In this document: positions 27,688 to 37,583 of the stretch, piece by piece
Layout of the letters: each line of letters starts with the position of its first letter
Numbering within the stretch: position 1 is the stretch's first letter
Source: Rhodocyclaceae bacterium
GTDB lineage: Bacteria > Pseudomonadota > Gammaproteobacteria > Burkholderiales > Rhodocyclaceae
NCBI GenBank assembly: GCA_030681195.1
Contig: JAUXXJ010000008.1
Span: 186,001-250,000 of the forward strand
Length of the DNA stretch: 64,000 bases
Reading direction: 5' to 3'
The notes under the pieces: model-generated
The model's input: only the letters and a program-made list of their open reading frames with translations
Told to the model about the DNA's origin: nothing
The model's database searches: none
Position numbers and translations under genes: made by a program

Positions 27688-30663
27688 GTGAATAAAGCGG
27701 ATAAATCTTTCCTGTTCAAGTCATCATTGATGGCGGCATTCCTCGTTGGTGCCTTGGGTGCCGGTGGCGCCCATGCGGCTGGACTCGGCAAGCTCACGGT
27801 GTATTCCGCTATTGGACAGCCCCTGAATGCCGAGGTGGCAGTGACGGCGACGCCGGAAGAGCTGATTTCGCTCGCTGCGCGGATTGCCTCGCATGATGCC
27901 TTCAAAGATGCCGGGATCGAGTTCATGCCGGCACTGACCGGGCTGCGTTTCAGCGTGGTTAAGTCGGCGAGTGGTCAGCCGATGTTGCGCCTGACTACCG
28001 ACGCGCCCCTCAATGAGCCCTTCCTGCACTTCCTTGTCGAACTGAACTGGACGTCCGGGCGTATGGTGCGTGAGTACACCTTCCTGCTCGACCCGCCCGA
28101 GATGCTCAAGGTTGCCAAGCCTGCGGCGGTGGTGACGCCTGCCATGACTGAACCCGCGGACATGCCTGCGGCGAGGCCAGATACCCCGCCGCCCGTCCCT
28201 GCGCGGGTTGAGGCACCGGTGCCTTCCGCAGCGGCCCCGGTCCAGGCGGCTGCGCCTGCCGCCAAGGAACCGACGGCGAGCGAAGTGCACGTCAAACGAG
28301 GGGATACGCTTAGCAAAATTGCGCGCGAAAATCTGCCGGCCAAGATCGGTCTCGATCAGATGCTCGTGTCTCTGTTTAACAAGAACCGCGACGCCTTCGA
28401 TGGCGACAACATGAACCGCCTTCGCGCCGGCAAGATTCTGCGCGTGCCGGATGCCGACGAGGCAGCCAAGGCGACGCCGAGCGAAGCGCGCAAAGTGGTG
28501 CTGAGTCAGGGGGCGGATTTCAACGCTTACCGCCGTCGTTTGGCTGAGGCGGCCGGAAGTGCTGCGCCAAGTGATACGACTGCCGGACAGCAGGTGGCCG
28601 GCAAGATTAAGCCGCAGGTTGAGGAAAAGGTGGCGCCTGCACCGCAGGCCGACAAGCTGGAAGTTTCGCGTACCGAGACCGGCAAGGCGCCCAAGGCGGA
28701 TGGCAAGGATGGTGCCGTTGCTAAGGCACGACTGGAAGAGGAATTGGTCGCGCGCGACAAGTCTTTGCGTGAAGCCTCGGAGCGTATTGCGCAGCTTGAA
28801 AAGAACCTCGAAAATCTCAAGAAGTTGGTTGAGCTGAAGAGTCAGGCTGGTGCGCAATTGCAGCAACAAGCGGCGGCACCCGCAAAGCCCGAGCCAGTGC
28901 CAGTTAAGCCTGCAGCGGCGCCACCCGTAGTGTCAGCACAGGAACCCAAGGCCGAGTCGGCTGCCGCTCCTGTGGCTGCAACGCCTGCCGCCAGCGCCGA
29001 ACCCGCACCACCCCCTGCAGTTGAATCTCCTAAAACCGCTGTGAAGCCGCCGCCGGTTGCACCGCCCCCGCCGCCCGCGCCGGAGCCGAGCTTTGTCGAG
29101 GATAATCCCGAACTCGTGTTTGGTGGTGGTGGCCTGATTGCACTCTTGCTCGGCTATCTGGGTTTCTCTGCATGGCGTAAGAAGAAGCAGGCCAAGGAAC
29201 AGTCCGCCGATTTCGCCGAGACACCGAGCGCAATGGCTGAGGTAACGCCGGCGCCAGTCGCGGCGGCACCTGCCCTGTTGGCGGATGACGTGTCGATTTT
29301 GGGTGACTTCAGCGAAAGCGGTGCGCTGACCAGCGAGGAAAGTGTCGACCCGGTTGCTGAGGCAGATGTCCTGATGGCCTACGGTCGTGATAGCCAGGCT
29401 GAAGAAATCCTGCTTGAGGGTTTGAAGGGTGATCCCGAGCGCAGTGCCATCCATCTCAAGTTGCTTGAGTTGTATGCCAATCGCAAGGATGCTGAACGAT
29501 TCGAAGCCGTTGCGATTGATGTCCGTAAGTTGAGTGGTCAAACCGGCCAGGATTGGGACAAGACCCTTGCGCTGGCCGCAGGACTGGGCGTTAGTCTAGT
29601 CGAAGATACTGTGTCGCCTGCTCGTGAGGTGGCTGCCGTGATGGTTGAAGAGGCTGACTTGCCTGTTGCAGTGGAGGAGGATGATTCGAACAAGACGGTG
29701 ATCCTCTCGGCTTCTCCTGTGGCCGAGATGCCTGCTCAGGCGCCTGTTCCTGCACCAGCTGCAGGCGATTCGCTCGACTTCGATCTTGATCTCGGCACAA
29801 CGAGCGGTCCTGCCCAGGCCGCAGCTGAACAGACCGCTGCTGCAGAGCCTGCGGCTGAAGAAGTGATGAGCTTGGACTTTGATTTTGATCTTGGCTCACC
29901 CGAAACGGAAGCTGCGGCCGAAGTGTCGGCTGAAGCGCCGGCTGCCGAAATCGAAGCAGCGCCCGCGCCGGCCGATGACAACGCGATTGATTTTGCTTTT
30001 GACCTTGATGCACCTGCGGCAGAGACCGCAGCAGCAGAAACGCCGGCTGCACCTGTCGAGGAGGCATCTGCCGCCGTCGCTCCCGCGGATGCGATCGACT
30101 TTGATATCGATCTGGGTGAGCCCGAGATGGCCGCTGCGCCTGCACCGGTTGGCAGTGCACCAGCGGGCGGTGCATTGTCCGACTTGAATCTTGATTTTGA
30201 TCTGGATCTGGATGCAGGTACGCCAGCAGTTGAGGCCGAGGTTGCTGCCGATACCGCAGTGGGTGCGCTCGAAATTGACCTACCTGTTGCCGAAGCAGTG
30301 GTTGATGTCGCACCTTCAGAAGCTGCGGGCAGCGATCTGGATCTGGATTTGTCGCTGGATACCGACGACTTGTCCGTGCCTGAGGTTTCAGCTAACTCAG
30401 TCGAGGCACTTCCTGTTGCCGGGGATATTGGCGAGATTGAGTTGTCGGATGTTGAGGGGTTGCCGGATGTGGTAGCCACTGATGCCGATTCCGCCGATGT
30501 TCCGGATGACCCAGAAGTAGCGACCAAGCTTGAATTGGCCCAGGCGTACGAAGAAATGGGTGATCGCGAAGGAGCTCGCGAGTTGCTCAACGAAGTGCTG
30601 ACCGAGGGCAGTGCCGCCCAGCAAGCAGCGGCACGCACCCGTCTGGATCAACTCGACGCATGA
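27688..30663 (+). CDS. fimV: FimV-family peptidoglycan-binding pilus assembly protein
   Basis: The 991-residue protein starts with a signal peptide and the FimV N-terminal domain (LGKLTVYSAIGQPLNAEV). A LysM-like domain lies at about 198-253 (VKRGDTLSKIARENL). A coiled coil at about 348-395 is followed by a Pro/Ala linker and one membrane helix at about 478-497. Next comes a long acidic cytoplasmic region, and last the FimV C-terminal TPR motif (ATKLELAQAYEEMGDREGAR). FimV organises polar type IV pilus and twitching machinery and controls adenylate cyclase in Pseudomonas. The acidic region has degenerate repeats of DFDLDLG. GTG is the only sensible start. A 96-base gap precedes it. Confidence 0.9.
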   Translation: MNKADKSFLFKSSLMAAFLVGALGAGGAHAAGLGKLTVYSAIGQPLNAEVAVTATPEELISLAARIASHDAFKDAGIEFMPALTGLRFSVVKSASGQPMLRLTTDAPLNEPFLHFLVELNWTSGRMVREYTFLLDPPEMLKVAKPAAVVTPAMTEPADMPAARPDTPPPVPARVEAPVPSAAAPVQAAAPAAKEPTASEVHVKRGDTLSKIARENLPAKIGLDQMLVSLFNKNRDAFDGDNMNRLRAGKILRVPDADEAAKATPSEARKVVLSQGADFNAYRRRLAEAAGSAAPSDTTAGQQVAGKIKPQVEEKVAPAPQADKLEVSRTETGKAPKADGKDGAVAKARLEEELVARDKSLREASERIAQLEKNLENLKKLVELKSQAGAQLQQQAAAPAKPEPVPVKPAAAPPVVSAQEPKAESAAAPVAATPAASAEPAPPPAVESPKTAVKPPPVAPPPPPAPEPSFVEDNPELVFGGGGLIALLLGYLGFSAWRKKKQAKEQSADFAETPSAMAEVTPAPVAAAPALLADDVSILGDFSESGALTSEESVDPVAEADVLMAYGRDSQAEEILLEGLKGDPERSAIHLKLLELYANRKDAERFEAVAIDVRKLSGQTGQDWDKTLALAAGLGVSLVEDTVSPAREVAAVMVEEADLPVAVEEDDSNKTVILSASPVAEMPAQAPVPAPAAGDSLDFDLDLGTTSGPAQAAAEQTAAAEPAAEEVMSLDFDFDLGSPETEAAAEVSAEAPAAEIEAAPAPADDNAIDFAFDLDAPAAETAAAETPAAPVEEASAAVAPADAIDFDIDLGEPEMAAAPAPVGSAPAGGALSDLNLDFDLDLDAGTPAVEAEVAADTAVGALEIDLPVAEAVVDVAPSEAAGSDLDLDLSLDTDDLSVPEVSANSVEALPVAGDIGEIELSDVEGLPDVVATDADSADVPDDPEVATKLELAQAYEEMGDREGARELLNEVLTEGSAAQQAAARTRLDQLDA

Positions 30664-30721
30664 TCGACGCGCTACGACACCTGTCGTGGCCGTCGTCGCA
30701 GCTTGCTCGTATTGCCGATCC

Positions 30722-31324
30722 ATGTTTCACCCGGCCTCGCTTCTGCTGACTTGGACCGGGGTTGCCATCGGCCTCCAGTGGAGTCCTTGGCAGTGGCTGT
30801 TGCCCTTGCTGCTGATGGCTTCCTTGCTGGCCTTTCGGTTGGCCGCCCGACGTAGCCGGCAACTGCTCTGGCGTACCCGCTGGTTGTTGCTCTCCCTGTT
30901 GCTGCTTTTCCTGTTTGCCACCCCGGGGGAGTATTTGCCGGGGCTGGTCGGTCAGTTGGGGATTACCCGCGAGGGGTTGGCGCAAGGAGGCGAACAGATC
31001 GGGCGTCTGCTGATCCTGTTGTTGAGCCTTGCCCTGCTGCATGAGCATCTGGGCAATCAAGGACTGATGACCGGACTTTACTGGCTGCTGCAGCCGTTTT
31101 CCTGGCGCGACGTCACGGTGGTGCGCCTCATGCTGGTGCTGGAATATGTCGAGCAAAAGTCGTCGGTATCGGCGTGGCGCAACTGGTTTGCTGATGAGGC
31201 CAACTTGCCTGACGTCGTGGATGGGGCCACTTGCCGCCTGGTACAACAGCCGATTGCCTGGCAGGACAGACTGTTGATCCTGCTGCTGGGTGCCGGCATG
31301 CTCGTTCTATGGGGCGGTGCATGA
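30722..31324 (+). CDS. CbiQ/EcfT-like transmembrane protein
   Basis: The 200-residue protein has four or five membrane helices (LLLTWTGVAIGLQ, LLLMASLLAFRLA, LLLSLLLLFLFA). The middle segment GITREGLAQGGEQIGRLLIL resembles the T-component signature of energy-coupling factor transporters. No ECF ATPase or S component is adjacent, so transport function is uncertain. The ATG at 30722 is chosen over an upstream GTG or longer reading that would overlap fimV. It overlaps truA as ATGA. Confidence 0.6.
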   Translation: MFHPASLLLTWTGVAIGLQWSPWQWLLPLLLMASLLAFRLAARRSRQLLWRTRWLLLSLLLLFLFATPGEYLPGLVGQLGITREGLAQGGEQIGRLLILLLSLALLHEHLGNQGLMTGLYWLLQPFSWRDVTVVRLMLVLEYVEQKSSVSAWRNWFADEANLPDVVDGATCRLVQQPIAWQDRLLILLLGAGMLVLWGGA

Positions 31325-32115
31325 GGATTGCGCTGGGTCTTGAATACGATGGCAAGGCATTTTCCGGCTGGCAATCACAGCCAGACTGTCCGACCGTACA
31401 GGATGCGCTGGAATCAGCCTTGAAGCAGATTGCCTGTGGCCCTGTGCGCACACATTGTGCTGGACGGACGGATGCCGGCGTGCATGCCTTGGCGCAGGTG
31501 GTGCATTTCGATGTGGCGGTACAGCGTCCGCTGTCGGCGTGGGTGCGTGGTGTCAATGCGTTGTTACCTCCCGCTGTTGCGGTGAGATGGGCCACGGAAG
31601 TTCCCACTGAATTCCATGCCCGTTTTTCTGCCCAGGCACGGCGTTATCGTTACATCCTGTTGAACCGGTGTGAGCGTCCGGGCATTTTGGCTGGGAAAGT
31701 GGGTTGGTGCCATCAACCGCTGGATGAGGGCGCCATGCAAGTCGCGGCAGACTGCCTGCTCGGCGAGCATGATTTTTCCTCCTTCCGCGACGCCCAGTGC
31801 CAAGCGAAATCACCCGTCAAGACCCTGTACGAATTGAATCTGATCCGTGAGGGCGATTGTTTCCTGTTCGATTTTCATGCCAATGCCTTTCTGCATCATA
31901 TGGTACGGAATATCGTCGGGGCGCTGGTGTATGTGGGCATGGGCCGGCAAACGCCGGAATGGCTCCCGGAATTGCTGGCTGCATGTGACCGTCGTCGTGC
32001 CGCGCCGACCTTCGCGCCGGATGGTCTGTATCTGTCCGGGGTGGACTATGGCGCCCATTGGGGATTGCCTGCTGCCACAGGTATGATGCTGGTTCCCCGC
32101 AACATACCCGCCTGA
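31321..32115 (+). CDS. truA: tRNA pseudouridine(38-40) synthase
   Basis: The 264-residue enzyme modifies U38-U40 in the anticodon stem of many tRNAs. The catalytic aspartate is Asp51 in CAGRTDAGVHA. FSGWQSQPDCPTVQD at the start and FLHHMVRNIVGALVYVG near the end are family signatures. Its ATG overlaps the previous stop. trpF starts 3 bases after the stop. Length is normal. Confidence 0.96.
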   Translation: MRIALGLEYDGKAFSGWQSQPDCPTVQDALESALKQIACGPVRTHCAGRTDAGVHALAQVVHFDVAVQRPLSAWVRGVNALLPPAVAVRWATEVPTEFHARFSAQARRYRYILLNRCERPGILAGKVGWCHQPLDEGAMQVAADCLLGEHDFSSFRDAQCQAKSPVKTLYELNLIREGDCFLFDFHANAFLHHMVRNIVGALVYVGMGRQTPEWLPELLAACDRRRAAPTFAPDGLYLSGVDYGAHWGLPAATGMMLVPRNIPA

Positions 32116-32118
32116 CCT

Positions 32119-32745
32119 ATGCCGCGTACCCGTATCAAGATTTGTGGCCTGACGCGCCCGCAGGACCTGGAAGCCGCCATACGCTTGGGCGCGGACGCGG
32201 TTGGTTTCGTGTTTTATCCGCCAAGCCCACGTTATCTGAATCTGGATCTGGCGCACGAACTGGCACTGTGCGTGCCCCCTTTTGTGACTCGCGTCGGTTT
32301 GTTTGTGAATGCCGATCCGCAGCAGGTTCGGCACACATTGGCCGAAGTTAAGCTTGATTTGCTGCAGTTTCATGGGGAGGAGGATGCCGGTTATTGTGCC
32401 CAGTTTGGCTTGCCTTACCTCAAGGCGGCCCGGGTGCGGCCCGGGGTCGATCTGTTAGAATTCGCCCGCACTTACGCGACTGCTCAAGGAATATTGCTCG
32501 ATGCCTGGGTGGAGGCTTACGGCGGTGTGGGGCAATCGTTCGACTGGTCGTTGATTCCCTCGGATTTGCCCGTTCCCATGATCCTGTCTGGCGGGTTAGA
32601 TGCTGATAACGTCGGTGAAGCTGTCATGAACATCAAGCCATGGGCGGTGGATGTGAGCAGTGGCGTCGAGATCGCAAAGGGCATCAAAGATGCCGACAAG
32701 ATCGCCGCCTTTATTGCGGCAGTGAGGATTGCTGATGCCTGTTGA
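32119..32745 (+). CDS. trpF: Phosphoribosylanthranilate isomerase
   Basis: The 208-residue TIM-barrel enzyme converts phosphoribosylanthranilate to CdRP in tryptophan biosynthesis. It starts [18 protein letters not shown] with the catalytic cysteine in ICGLT; the catalytic Asp is in [11 protein letters not shown]. The phosphate-binding GGLDADNV and DVSSGVE ends are intact. It overlaps trpB by 11 bases. trpC, trpD and trpE are not in the window. Confidence 0.96.
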   Translation: MPRTRIKICGLTRPQDLEAAIRLGADAVGFVFYPPSPRYLNLDLAHELALCVPPFVTRVGLFVNADPQQVRHTLAEVKLDLLQFHGEEDAGYCAQFGLPYLKAARVRPGVDLLEFARTYATAQGILLDAWVEAYGGVGQSFDWSLIPSDLPVPMILSGGLDADNVGEAVMNIKPWAVDVSSGVEIAKGIKDADKIAAFIAAVRIADAC

Positions 32746-33940
32746 TCAATACAATTTGCCAGATGATCGTGGTCATTTCGGCCAGTTTGGCGGTATTTTT
32801 GTTGCCGAAACGCTGATTCCGGCGCTAGCGGAACTGAAAGCGGCCTACGAGGCGGCGCAGAACGATCCCGAGTTTCGCGCGGAGTTTGAATATGAACTGG
32901 CGCACTATGTCGGGCGGCCAAGCCCGATTTATCACGCCAAACGTTGGTCCAATTTGTTAGGCGGCGCGCAGATCTACCTCAAGCGCGAAGATCTCAACCA
33001 TACCGGCGCGCACAAGATTAACAACTGCATCGGTCAGGCGATGCTGGCACGGCGCATGAGCAAGCCGCGCGTGATTGCCGAGACTGGGGCTGGCCAGCAT
33101 GGCGTGGCAACCGCGACGGTCGCCGCGCGCTATGGCATGGAATGCGTGGTTTACATGGGCAGCGAGGACGTCAAGCGCCAGGCGGCCAACGTCTATCGCA
33201 TGAAGCTCCTTGGCGCCACCGTCATCCCCGTCGAATCCGGTTCCAAGACGCTCAAGGACGCCCTCAACGAAGCGATGCGCGACTGGGTGACGAATGTCGG
33301 CAATACCTTCTATATCATCGGCACGGTGGCCGGACCGCATCCTTATCCGATGATGGTGCGCGACTTCCAGTCGGTGATTGGGCGCGAGTGCATTCCTCAA
33401 ATGTCGGCGCTGGCAGGACGGCAACCGGATCAGGTGATTGCCTGTGTCGGCGGCGGTTCGAACGCCATGGGTATCTTCTACGACTACATCCCGCATACCG
33501 AGGTGAAGCTGGTCGGCGTTGAAGCCGCCGGGCACGGCATCGACAGTGGCAAGCACGCGGCGTCACTGACGGCCGGGCGTCCCGGCGTGCTGCACGGCAA
33601 TCGTACCTATCTGCTGCAGGATGCCAACGGCCAGATCATCGAGACGCACTCGATTTCCGCCGGCCTGGATTATCCCGGTGTCGGCCCAGAACATGCGTGG
33701 CTCAAGGATTCGGGACGGGCCGAGTATGTGACGGTGACCGACGACGAAGCGTTGGCTGCCTTCCATGATCTGTGCCGCTATGAAGGCATCATCCCGGCAC
33801 TCGAGTCGAGTCATGCGCTGGCCTATGCGGCGCGTCTGGCGCCGACACTGGCCAAAGACACAATCCTGCTCGTCAGTCTTTCCGGGCGGGGCGACAAGGA
33901 CATGCATACCGTCGCCGAAAAATCCGGCATCCAGTTCTAA
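32735..33940 (+). CDS. trpB: Tryptophan synthase beta chain
   Basis: The 401-residue PLP enzyme joins indole and serine. The Schiff-base lysine is Lys94 in HTGAHKINN. It starts [18 protein letters not shown], and [10 protein letters not shown] binds the PLP phosphate. The ATG at 32735 has GTGAGGA 6 bases upstream and overlaps trpF. It forms the alpha2-beta2 complex with TrpA, encoded 2 bases downstream. Confidence 0.97.
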   Translation: MPVDQYNLPDDRGHFGQFGGIFVAETLIPALAELKAAYEAAQNDPEFRAEFEYELAHYVGRPSPIYHAKRWSNLLGGAQIYLKREDLNHTGAHKINNCIGQAMLARRMSKPRVIAETGAGQHGVATATVAARYGMECVVYMGSEDVKRQAANVYRMKLLGATVIPVESGSKTLKDALNEAMRDWVTNVGNTFYIIGTVAGPHPYPMMVRDFQSVIGRECIPQMSALAGRQPDQVIACVGGGSNAMGIFYDYIPHTEVKLVGVEAAGHGIDSGKHAASLTAGRPGVLHGNRTYLLQDANGQIIETHSISAGLDYPGVGPEHAWLKDSGRAEYVTVTDDEALAAFHDLCRYEGIIPALESSHALAYAARLAPTLAKDTILLVSLSGRGDKDMHTVAEKSGIQF

Positions 33941-33942
33941 TC

Positions 33943-34752
33943 ATGAGCAGAATTGCAGCCAAGTTCGCCGAACTTAAGTCCCAGCAACGCAAGGCGTTGA
34001 TTCCCTTCATTACCGCCGGTGATCCAGAACCGGGCCAAACGCTGCCGCTGATGCGCGCGCTGGTCGATGGCGGAGCTGACATCATCGAACTGGGTGTGCC
34101 ATTTTCCGATCCGATGGCGGATGGCCCGACCATCCAGCGCGCCTCGGAGCGGGCATTAGCTTACGGTATCAGTCTGAAAATTGTGATGGGCATGGTGCGC
34201 GAGTTTCGCAAGGGGGATGCGACGACGCCGGTGGTGCTGATGGGTTATGCCAATCCGGTCGAGGCCTATGGCGTTGAAGCATTTGCCGCCGATGCCGCAG
34301 CCGCTGGCGTGGATGGTGTGTTGATCGTCGATTACCCGCCGGAAGAGTGTGGCGAGTTTTCTCGCGTCATGAAGGCCGCAGGCATCGATCCAATCTTCCT
34401 GCTGGCACCTACCTCGGTGGAGTCACGCTTTACCGACGTGGCGCAGCTCGGTAGCGGTTATATCTACTACGTATCGCTAAAAGGCGTGACCGGTGCCGCG
34501 ACCATTGATACCGACGAAGTTGCGCAACGCATCCCGTCGATTCGTGCCAAGGTCGGCATGCCGGTGGGCGTCGGTTTTGGCATCCGCGATGCGGCCAGCG
34601 CGGCGCGGATCGCCCGTGTGGCCGATGCCGTGGTGATTGGCAGCAAGATCATTGAAACCATCGAACAGGCACCCGCAGGGACGGCCGCAGAGCGCGTGAC
34701 GGCCTTCCTGCGCCAGGTGCGCACTGCCATGGATAAGGAGACCCGATCGTGA
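33943..34752 (+). CDS. trpA: Tryptophan synthase alpha chain
   Basis: The 269-residue TIM-barrel enzyme cleaves indole-3-glycerol phosphate and channels indole to Trp[13 protein letters not shown] and [17 protein letters not shown] contain the catalytic residues (Glu and Asp). [11 protein letters not shown] and GVGFGIRD bind phosphate. It ends by overlapping accD (GTGA), a conserved betaproteobacterial junction. Confidence 0.97.
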   Translation: MSRIAAKFAELKSQQRKALIPFITAGDPEPGQTLPLMRALVDGGADIIELGVPFSDPMADGPTIQRASERALAYGISLKIVMGMVREFRKGDATTPVVLMGYANPVEAYGVEAFAADAAAAGVDGVLIVDYPPEECGEFSRVMKAAGIDPIFLLAPTSVESRFTDVAQLGSGYIYYVSLKGVTGAATIDTDEVAQRIPSIRAKVGMPVGVGFGIRDAASAARIARVADAVVIGSKIIETIEQAPAGTAAERVTAFLRQVRTAMDKETRS

Positions 34753-35609
34753 GTTGGCTCCAGAAACTTTTGCCGCCGAAGATCAAGCGTGCCGAAGGCA
34801 CCCGCAAGTCTGTTCCCGAGGGTCTGTGGTCGAAGTGCCCGTCCTGCGAAGCGGTGTTGTATGCCACCGACTTGGCGCAGAATTTGAATGTCTGCCCGAA
34901 ATGCGGACATCATCATCGTCTCAAGGCGCGTGAGCGTCTGGATTTTCTGCTCGACCCCGAAGGGCGTGACGAAATCGGGGCGGAAGTGGTGCCGATGGAT
35001 GCACTCAAGTTCAAGGACAGCCGACGCTATCCGGAACGCTTGGCTGCAGCGAATGAAGAATCCGGCGAGACCGATGCGATGGTCGTCATGCAGGGGGCCA
35101 TCAAAACACTGCCCGTGGTGGTGGCCTGTTTCGAGTTCGACTTCATGGCCGGATCAATGGGCTCGGTGGTGGGCGAGCGCTTTGTGCGCGGGGTCAATGC
35201 CGCCGTCGAACACCAGTTGCCCTTCATCTGTTTCACCGCCTCGGGCGGGGCGCGCATGCAGGAAGGCCTGCTGTCGCTGATGCAGATGAGCAAGACCACC
35301 GCAGCGACGACGCGCTTGGCTCGTCACAAGTTGCCGTTCATCACCGTGCTGACCGACCCGACCATGGGCGGCGTATCGGCATCCTTCGCTTTTGTGGGCG
35401 ACGTGGTGATGGCCGAACCGGGCGCACTGATCGGTTTTGCCGGCCCGCGCGTGATCGAGCAAACCGTGCGCGAGACCCTGCCGGAAGGCTTCCAGCGTTC
35501 CGAATTCCTGCTGGAAAAAGGTGCGATCGACATGATCGTCGACCGGCGCGAGATGCGTGATCGCCTTGCCTCAGTATTGACCCTCCTGTTGCGCCTGCCT
35601 GCCGTTTGA
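34749..35609 (+). CDS. accD: Acetyl-CoA carboxylase carboxyltransferase subunit beta
   Basis: The 286-residue subunit transfers carboxyl from biotin to acetyl-CoA, making malonyl-CoA. The N-terminal zinc finger is CPSCEAVLY and CPKCGHHHR, about 19 residues apart. The carboxyltransferase core contains [20 protein letters not shown] and [12 protein letters not shown]. It works with AccA, not in this window. The GTG start overlaps the trpA stop. Bicarbonate for this reaction could be supplied by the SbtA-like transporter, but no link is shown. Confidence 0.96.
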   Translation: MSWLQKLLPPKIKRAEGTRKSVPEGLWSKCPSCEAVLYATDLAQNLNVCPKCGHHHRLKARERLDFLLDPEGRDEIGAEVVPMDALKFKDSRRYPERLAAANEESGETDAMVVMQGAIKTLPVVVACFEFDFMAGSMGSVVGERFVRGVNAAVEHQLPFICFTASGGARMQEGLLSLMQMSKTTAATTRLARHKLPFITVLTDPTMGGVSASFAFVGDVVMAEPGALIGFAGPRVIEQTVRETLPEGFQRSEFLLEKGAIDMIVDRREMRDRLASVLTLLLRLPAV

Positions 35610-36901
35610 TGGCGTGCCCGGCGGTGAGAGGGCTTAACGACTGGCTCGCCCACCTCGAAAGCTTGCACCCTCGCGGGCAGGCGGGCATCGAACTGGGGCT
35701 CGATCGCATTCTGACCGTCAAGCAGCGACTCGGACAGCGGCAGGATGCCGTGGTGGTTACTGTCGGCGGCACCAATGGCAAGGGTTCCACCAGTGCCATG
35801 CTGGAGCGCATCCTGCATAGCGCAGGCTATCGCACCGGCCTCTATACCTCGCCGCATCTGCTGCATTACAACGAGCGCGTTCGCATCGATGGCCAGTCGG
35901 TTGTCGATGAGCGACTGTGCGAAGCCTTTGCGTGCGTGGAAGCTGCCCGGGGCGATGAGGCGCTGACCTATTTCGAGTTCGGTACACTTGCGGCCTGGGA
36001 GGTATTCGCGGCAGCGGCTGTCGATGCCGTCATTCTCGAAGTCGGGCTGGGTGGAAGGCTCGATGCGACGAATAGCTACGATGCTGATTGCGCGGTCGTG
36101 ACGACGATTGATCTTGATCACATGGACCACCTCGGGCCGACGCGCGAGCATATCGGCCGGGAAAAGGCGGGTATTTGTCGTGCGGGGCGACCGCTGATCT
36201 GCGGCGATGCGGATCCGCCGGCCAGTCTGGTCGAGGTATGCCGTCTCGCCAGCGCCGACTTTTTGCAAATCGGCCGCGACTTCGGTTTTCTGCGTCAGGA
36301 AGGGCAATGGCAGTGGTGGCATGGCATTGATCGCAAGCTGGGCGGGCTGGCGTTTCCGGCCTTGCGCGGCGATTACCAGTTGCACAATGCCAGTTGCGCC
36401 TTGATGGCGCTCGACGTCTTGCGTGACCGCTTGCCGGTGGCTGCGCAGGATATTCGCCGTGGGCTGGCCGAAGTCGATGTGGCGGGGCGTTGTCAGGTAT
36501 TGCCCGGCCAGCCGCAGATCGTGCTGGATGTCGCGCATAACCCACAGGCCGCGCTGGCGATGGCGAGCAGTCTGGGCGGCATGGGCTTTGCGCGAACGAC
36601 GTGGGCGGTGTTCGGCATGATGGCTGATAAGGATATTGAGGCAGTGGTAACGGCGCTCAAGCACCGAGTGGACCGCTGGTTGTGCTGTGATTTGCCAGGG
36701 GCACGCGCGGCCTCGGCAGAAACATTGCGAGGCGTGCTCGAAAAAGTCGGCGTTGGCGAGACGGCAACCACTTTTGCTTCCCCTGCAGCAGCGCTCGCAT
36801 ACGCACAAGAGAACGCGAGTGGCGATGATAGAATTCTGGCCTTCGGATCGTTCCTGACAGTAGCGGATGTGATGCGTTCGCTGGGCTGCAAAACAGGCTG
36901 A
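35609..36901 (+). CDS. folC: Dihydrofolate / folylpolyglutamate synthase
   Basis: The 430-residue Mur-ligase-type enzyme adds glutamate to folates. P-loop-like GTNGKGSTSAMLE, the YTSPHLLHYNERVRIDG segment and LDVAHNPQA are present. It contains two copies of the 25-bp dispersed motif in opposite orientations: one near residue 210 (CRLASADF, just before the central-domain GRDFGF) and one near residue 378 (KVGVGETA, in the C-terminal domain). Neither changes expected length or breaks the frame. ATG 35609 overlaps the accD stop by one base; TTG 35606 is the alternative. Confidence 0.92.
   Translation: MACPAVRGLNDWLAHLESLHPRGQAGIELGLDRILTVKQRLGQRQDAVVVTVGGTNGKGSTSAMLERILHSAGYRTGLYTSPHLLHYNERVRIDGQSVVDERLCEAFACVEAARGDEALTYFEFGTLAAWEVFAAAAVDAVILEVGLGGRLDATNSYDADCAVVTTIDLDHMDHLGPTREHIGREKAGICRAGRPLICGDADPPASLVEVCRLASADFLQIGRDFGFLRQEGQWQWWHGIDRKLGGLAFPALRGDYQLHNASCALMALDVLRDRLPVAAQDIRRGLAEVDVAGRCQVLPGQPQIVLDVAHNPQAALAMASSLGGMGFARTTWAVFGMMADKDIEAVVTALKHRVDRWLCCDLPGARAASAETLRGVLEKVGVGETATTFASPAAALAYAQENASGDDRILAFGSFLTVADVMRSLGCKTG
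36239..36263 (-). repeat. Dispersed 25-bp motif, copy 5 (inside folC)
   Basis: An exact consensus copy in reverse orientation, read as CRLASADF just before a conserved strand of the central domain. Confidence 0.85.
36742..36766 (+). repeat. Dispersed 25-bp motif, copy 6 (inside folC)
   Basis: A one-mismatch copy (T for C at position 12), read as KVGVGETA in the C-terminal domain of FolC, about 500 bases from copy 5 and in the opposite orientation. Confidence 0.85.
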
Positions 36902-36911
36902 TGGGCGTGAC

Positions 36912-37544
36912 ATGGCACAAGAAAACAAGCACGACGAAACGCGGAATGATGATCTGACAGGCGAAGCGGCGCTGCTGTTGAAAAAGCGTGCCCGTCGTCG
37001 CCTGATTGGTGCGGCTGCGCTGGCCTTGTTTGCGGCCATCGTGTTGCCGATGGTGATGGATCACCAGCCTGCGCCACCGCTCAAGGATATCCAGGTACGC
37101 ATCCCTAGCCCCGACGAGGGGGTTACCCAGCGGGTGGTATCACCGGTTGAAGCAAAACCGGCGCGTGAAGTGACCAAGCCCATTGCCAAGGCTGAGCCGC
37201 CGGCTGAAATCAAGCCGGAACCGCAGCCTGAACCAAAACCCGAACCCAAGGTAGCTGAAAAGCCGGCGGTAGAGAAGACGACTGCACCCGCGCAAGAAAA
37301 ATCCGATAAGGCCGAAGCCTGGGAAGTCCAGTTGGGTGCTTATCAGGAGCCCGGGCGCGTCAAGCTGCTGACGGGCAAGATCAAGGAGCTCGGCATCCCG
37401 GTTTACACCGAGAAAGTCGATACACCGAATGGCCCGCGCACCCGCGTGCGAGCCGGCCCATTCCCGACGCAGGAAGCGGCCGAGAAGGCGCGTGTGCGCG
37501 TCAAGATCGTCGGGGTGGATGGGCCGGTGGCCAAGAAGCCATGA
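36912..37544 (+). CDS. SPOR-domain protein (DedD-like)
   Basis: The 210-residue bitopic protein has a basic cytoplasmic start, one membrane helix at about 34-52 (LIGAAALALFAAIVLPMVM), and a Pro/Lys/Glu-rich periplasmic linker. A SPOR domain lies at about 136-210 (WEVQLGAYQEPGRVKLL to TRVRAGPFPTQEAAEKAR). SPOR domains bind denuded glycan at the septum, so a division role is expected. It lies 10 bases after folC and before cvpA, the same order as in other Betaproteobacteria. Confidence 0.87.
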   Translation: MAQENKHDETRNDDLTGEAALLLKKRARRRLIGAAALALFAAIVLPMVMDHQPAPPLKDIQVRIPSPDEGVTQRVVSPVEAKPAREVTKPIAKAEPPAEIKPEPQPEPKPEPKVAEKPAVEKTTAPAQEKSDKAEAWEVQLGAYQEPGRVKLLTGKIKELGIPVYTEKVDTPNGPRTRVRAGPFPTQEAAEKARVRVKIVGVDGPVAKKP

Positions 37545-37583
37545 CGGCTGGCCTGATCATGACATGCAAGCAAGGATATCGGG

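Noticed and set aside
35324-37039. 571-codon frame opposite accD and folC
   Set aside because: Antisense shadow of two well-identified genes.
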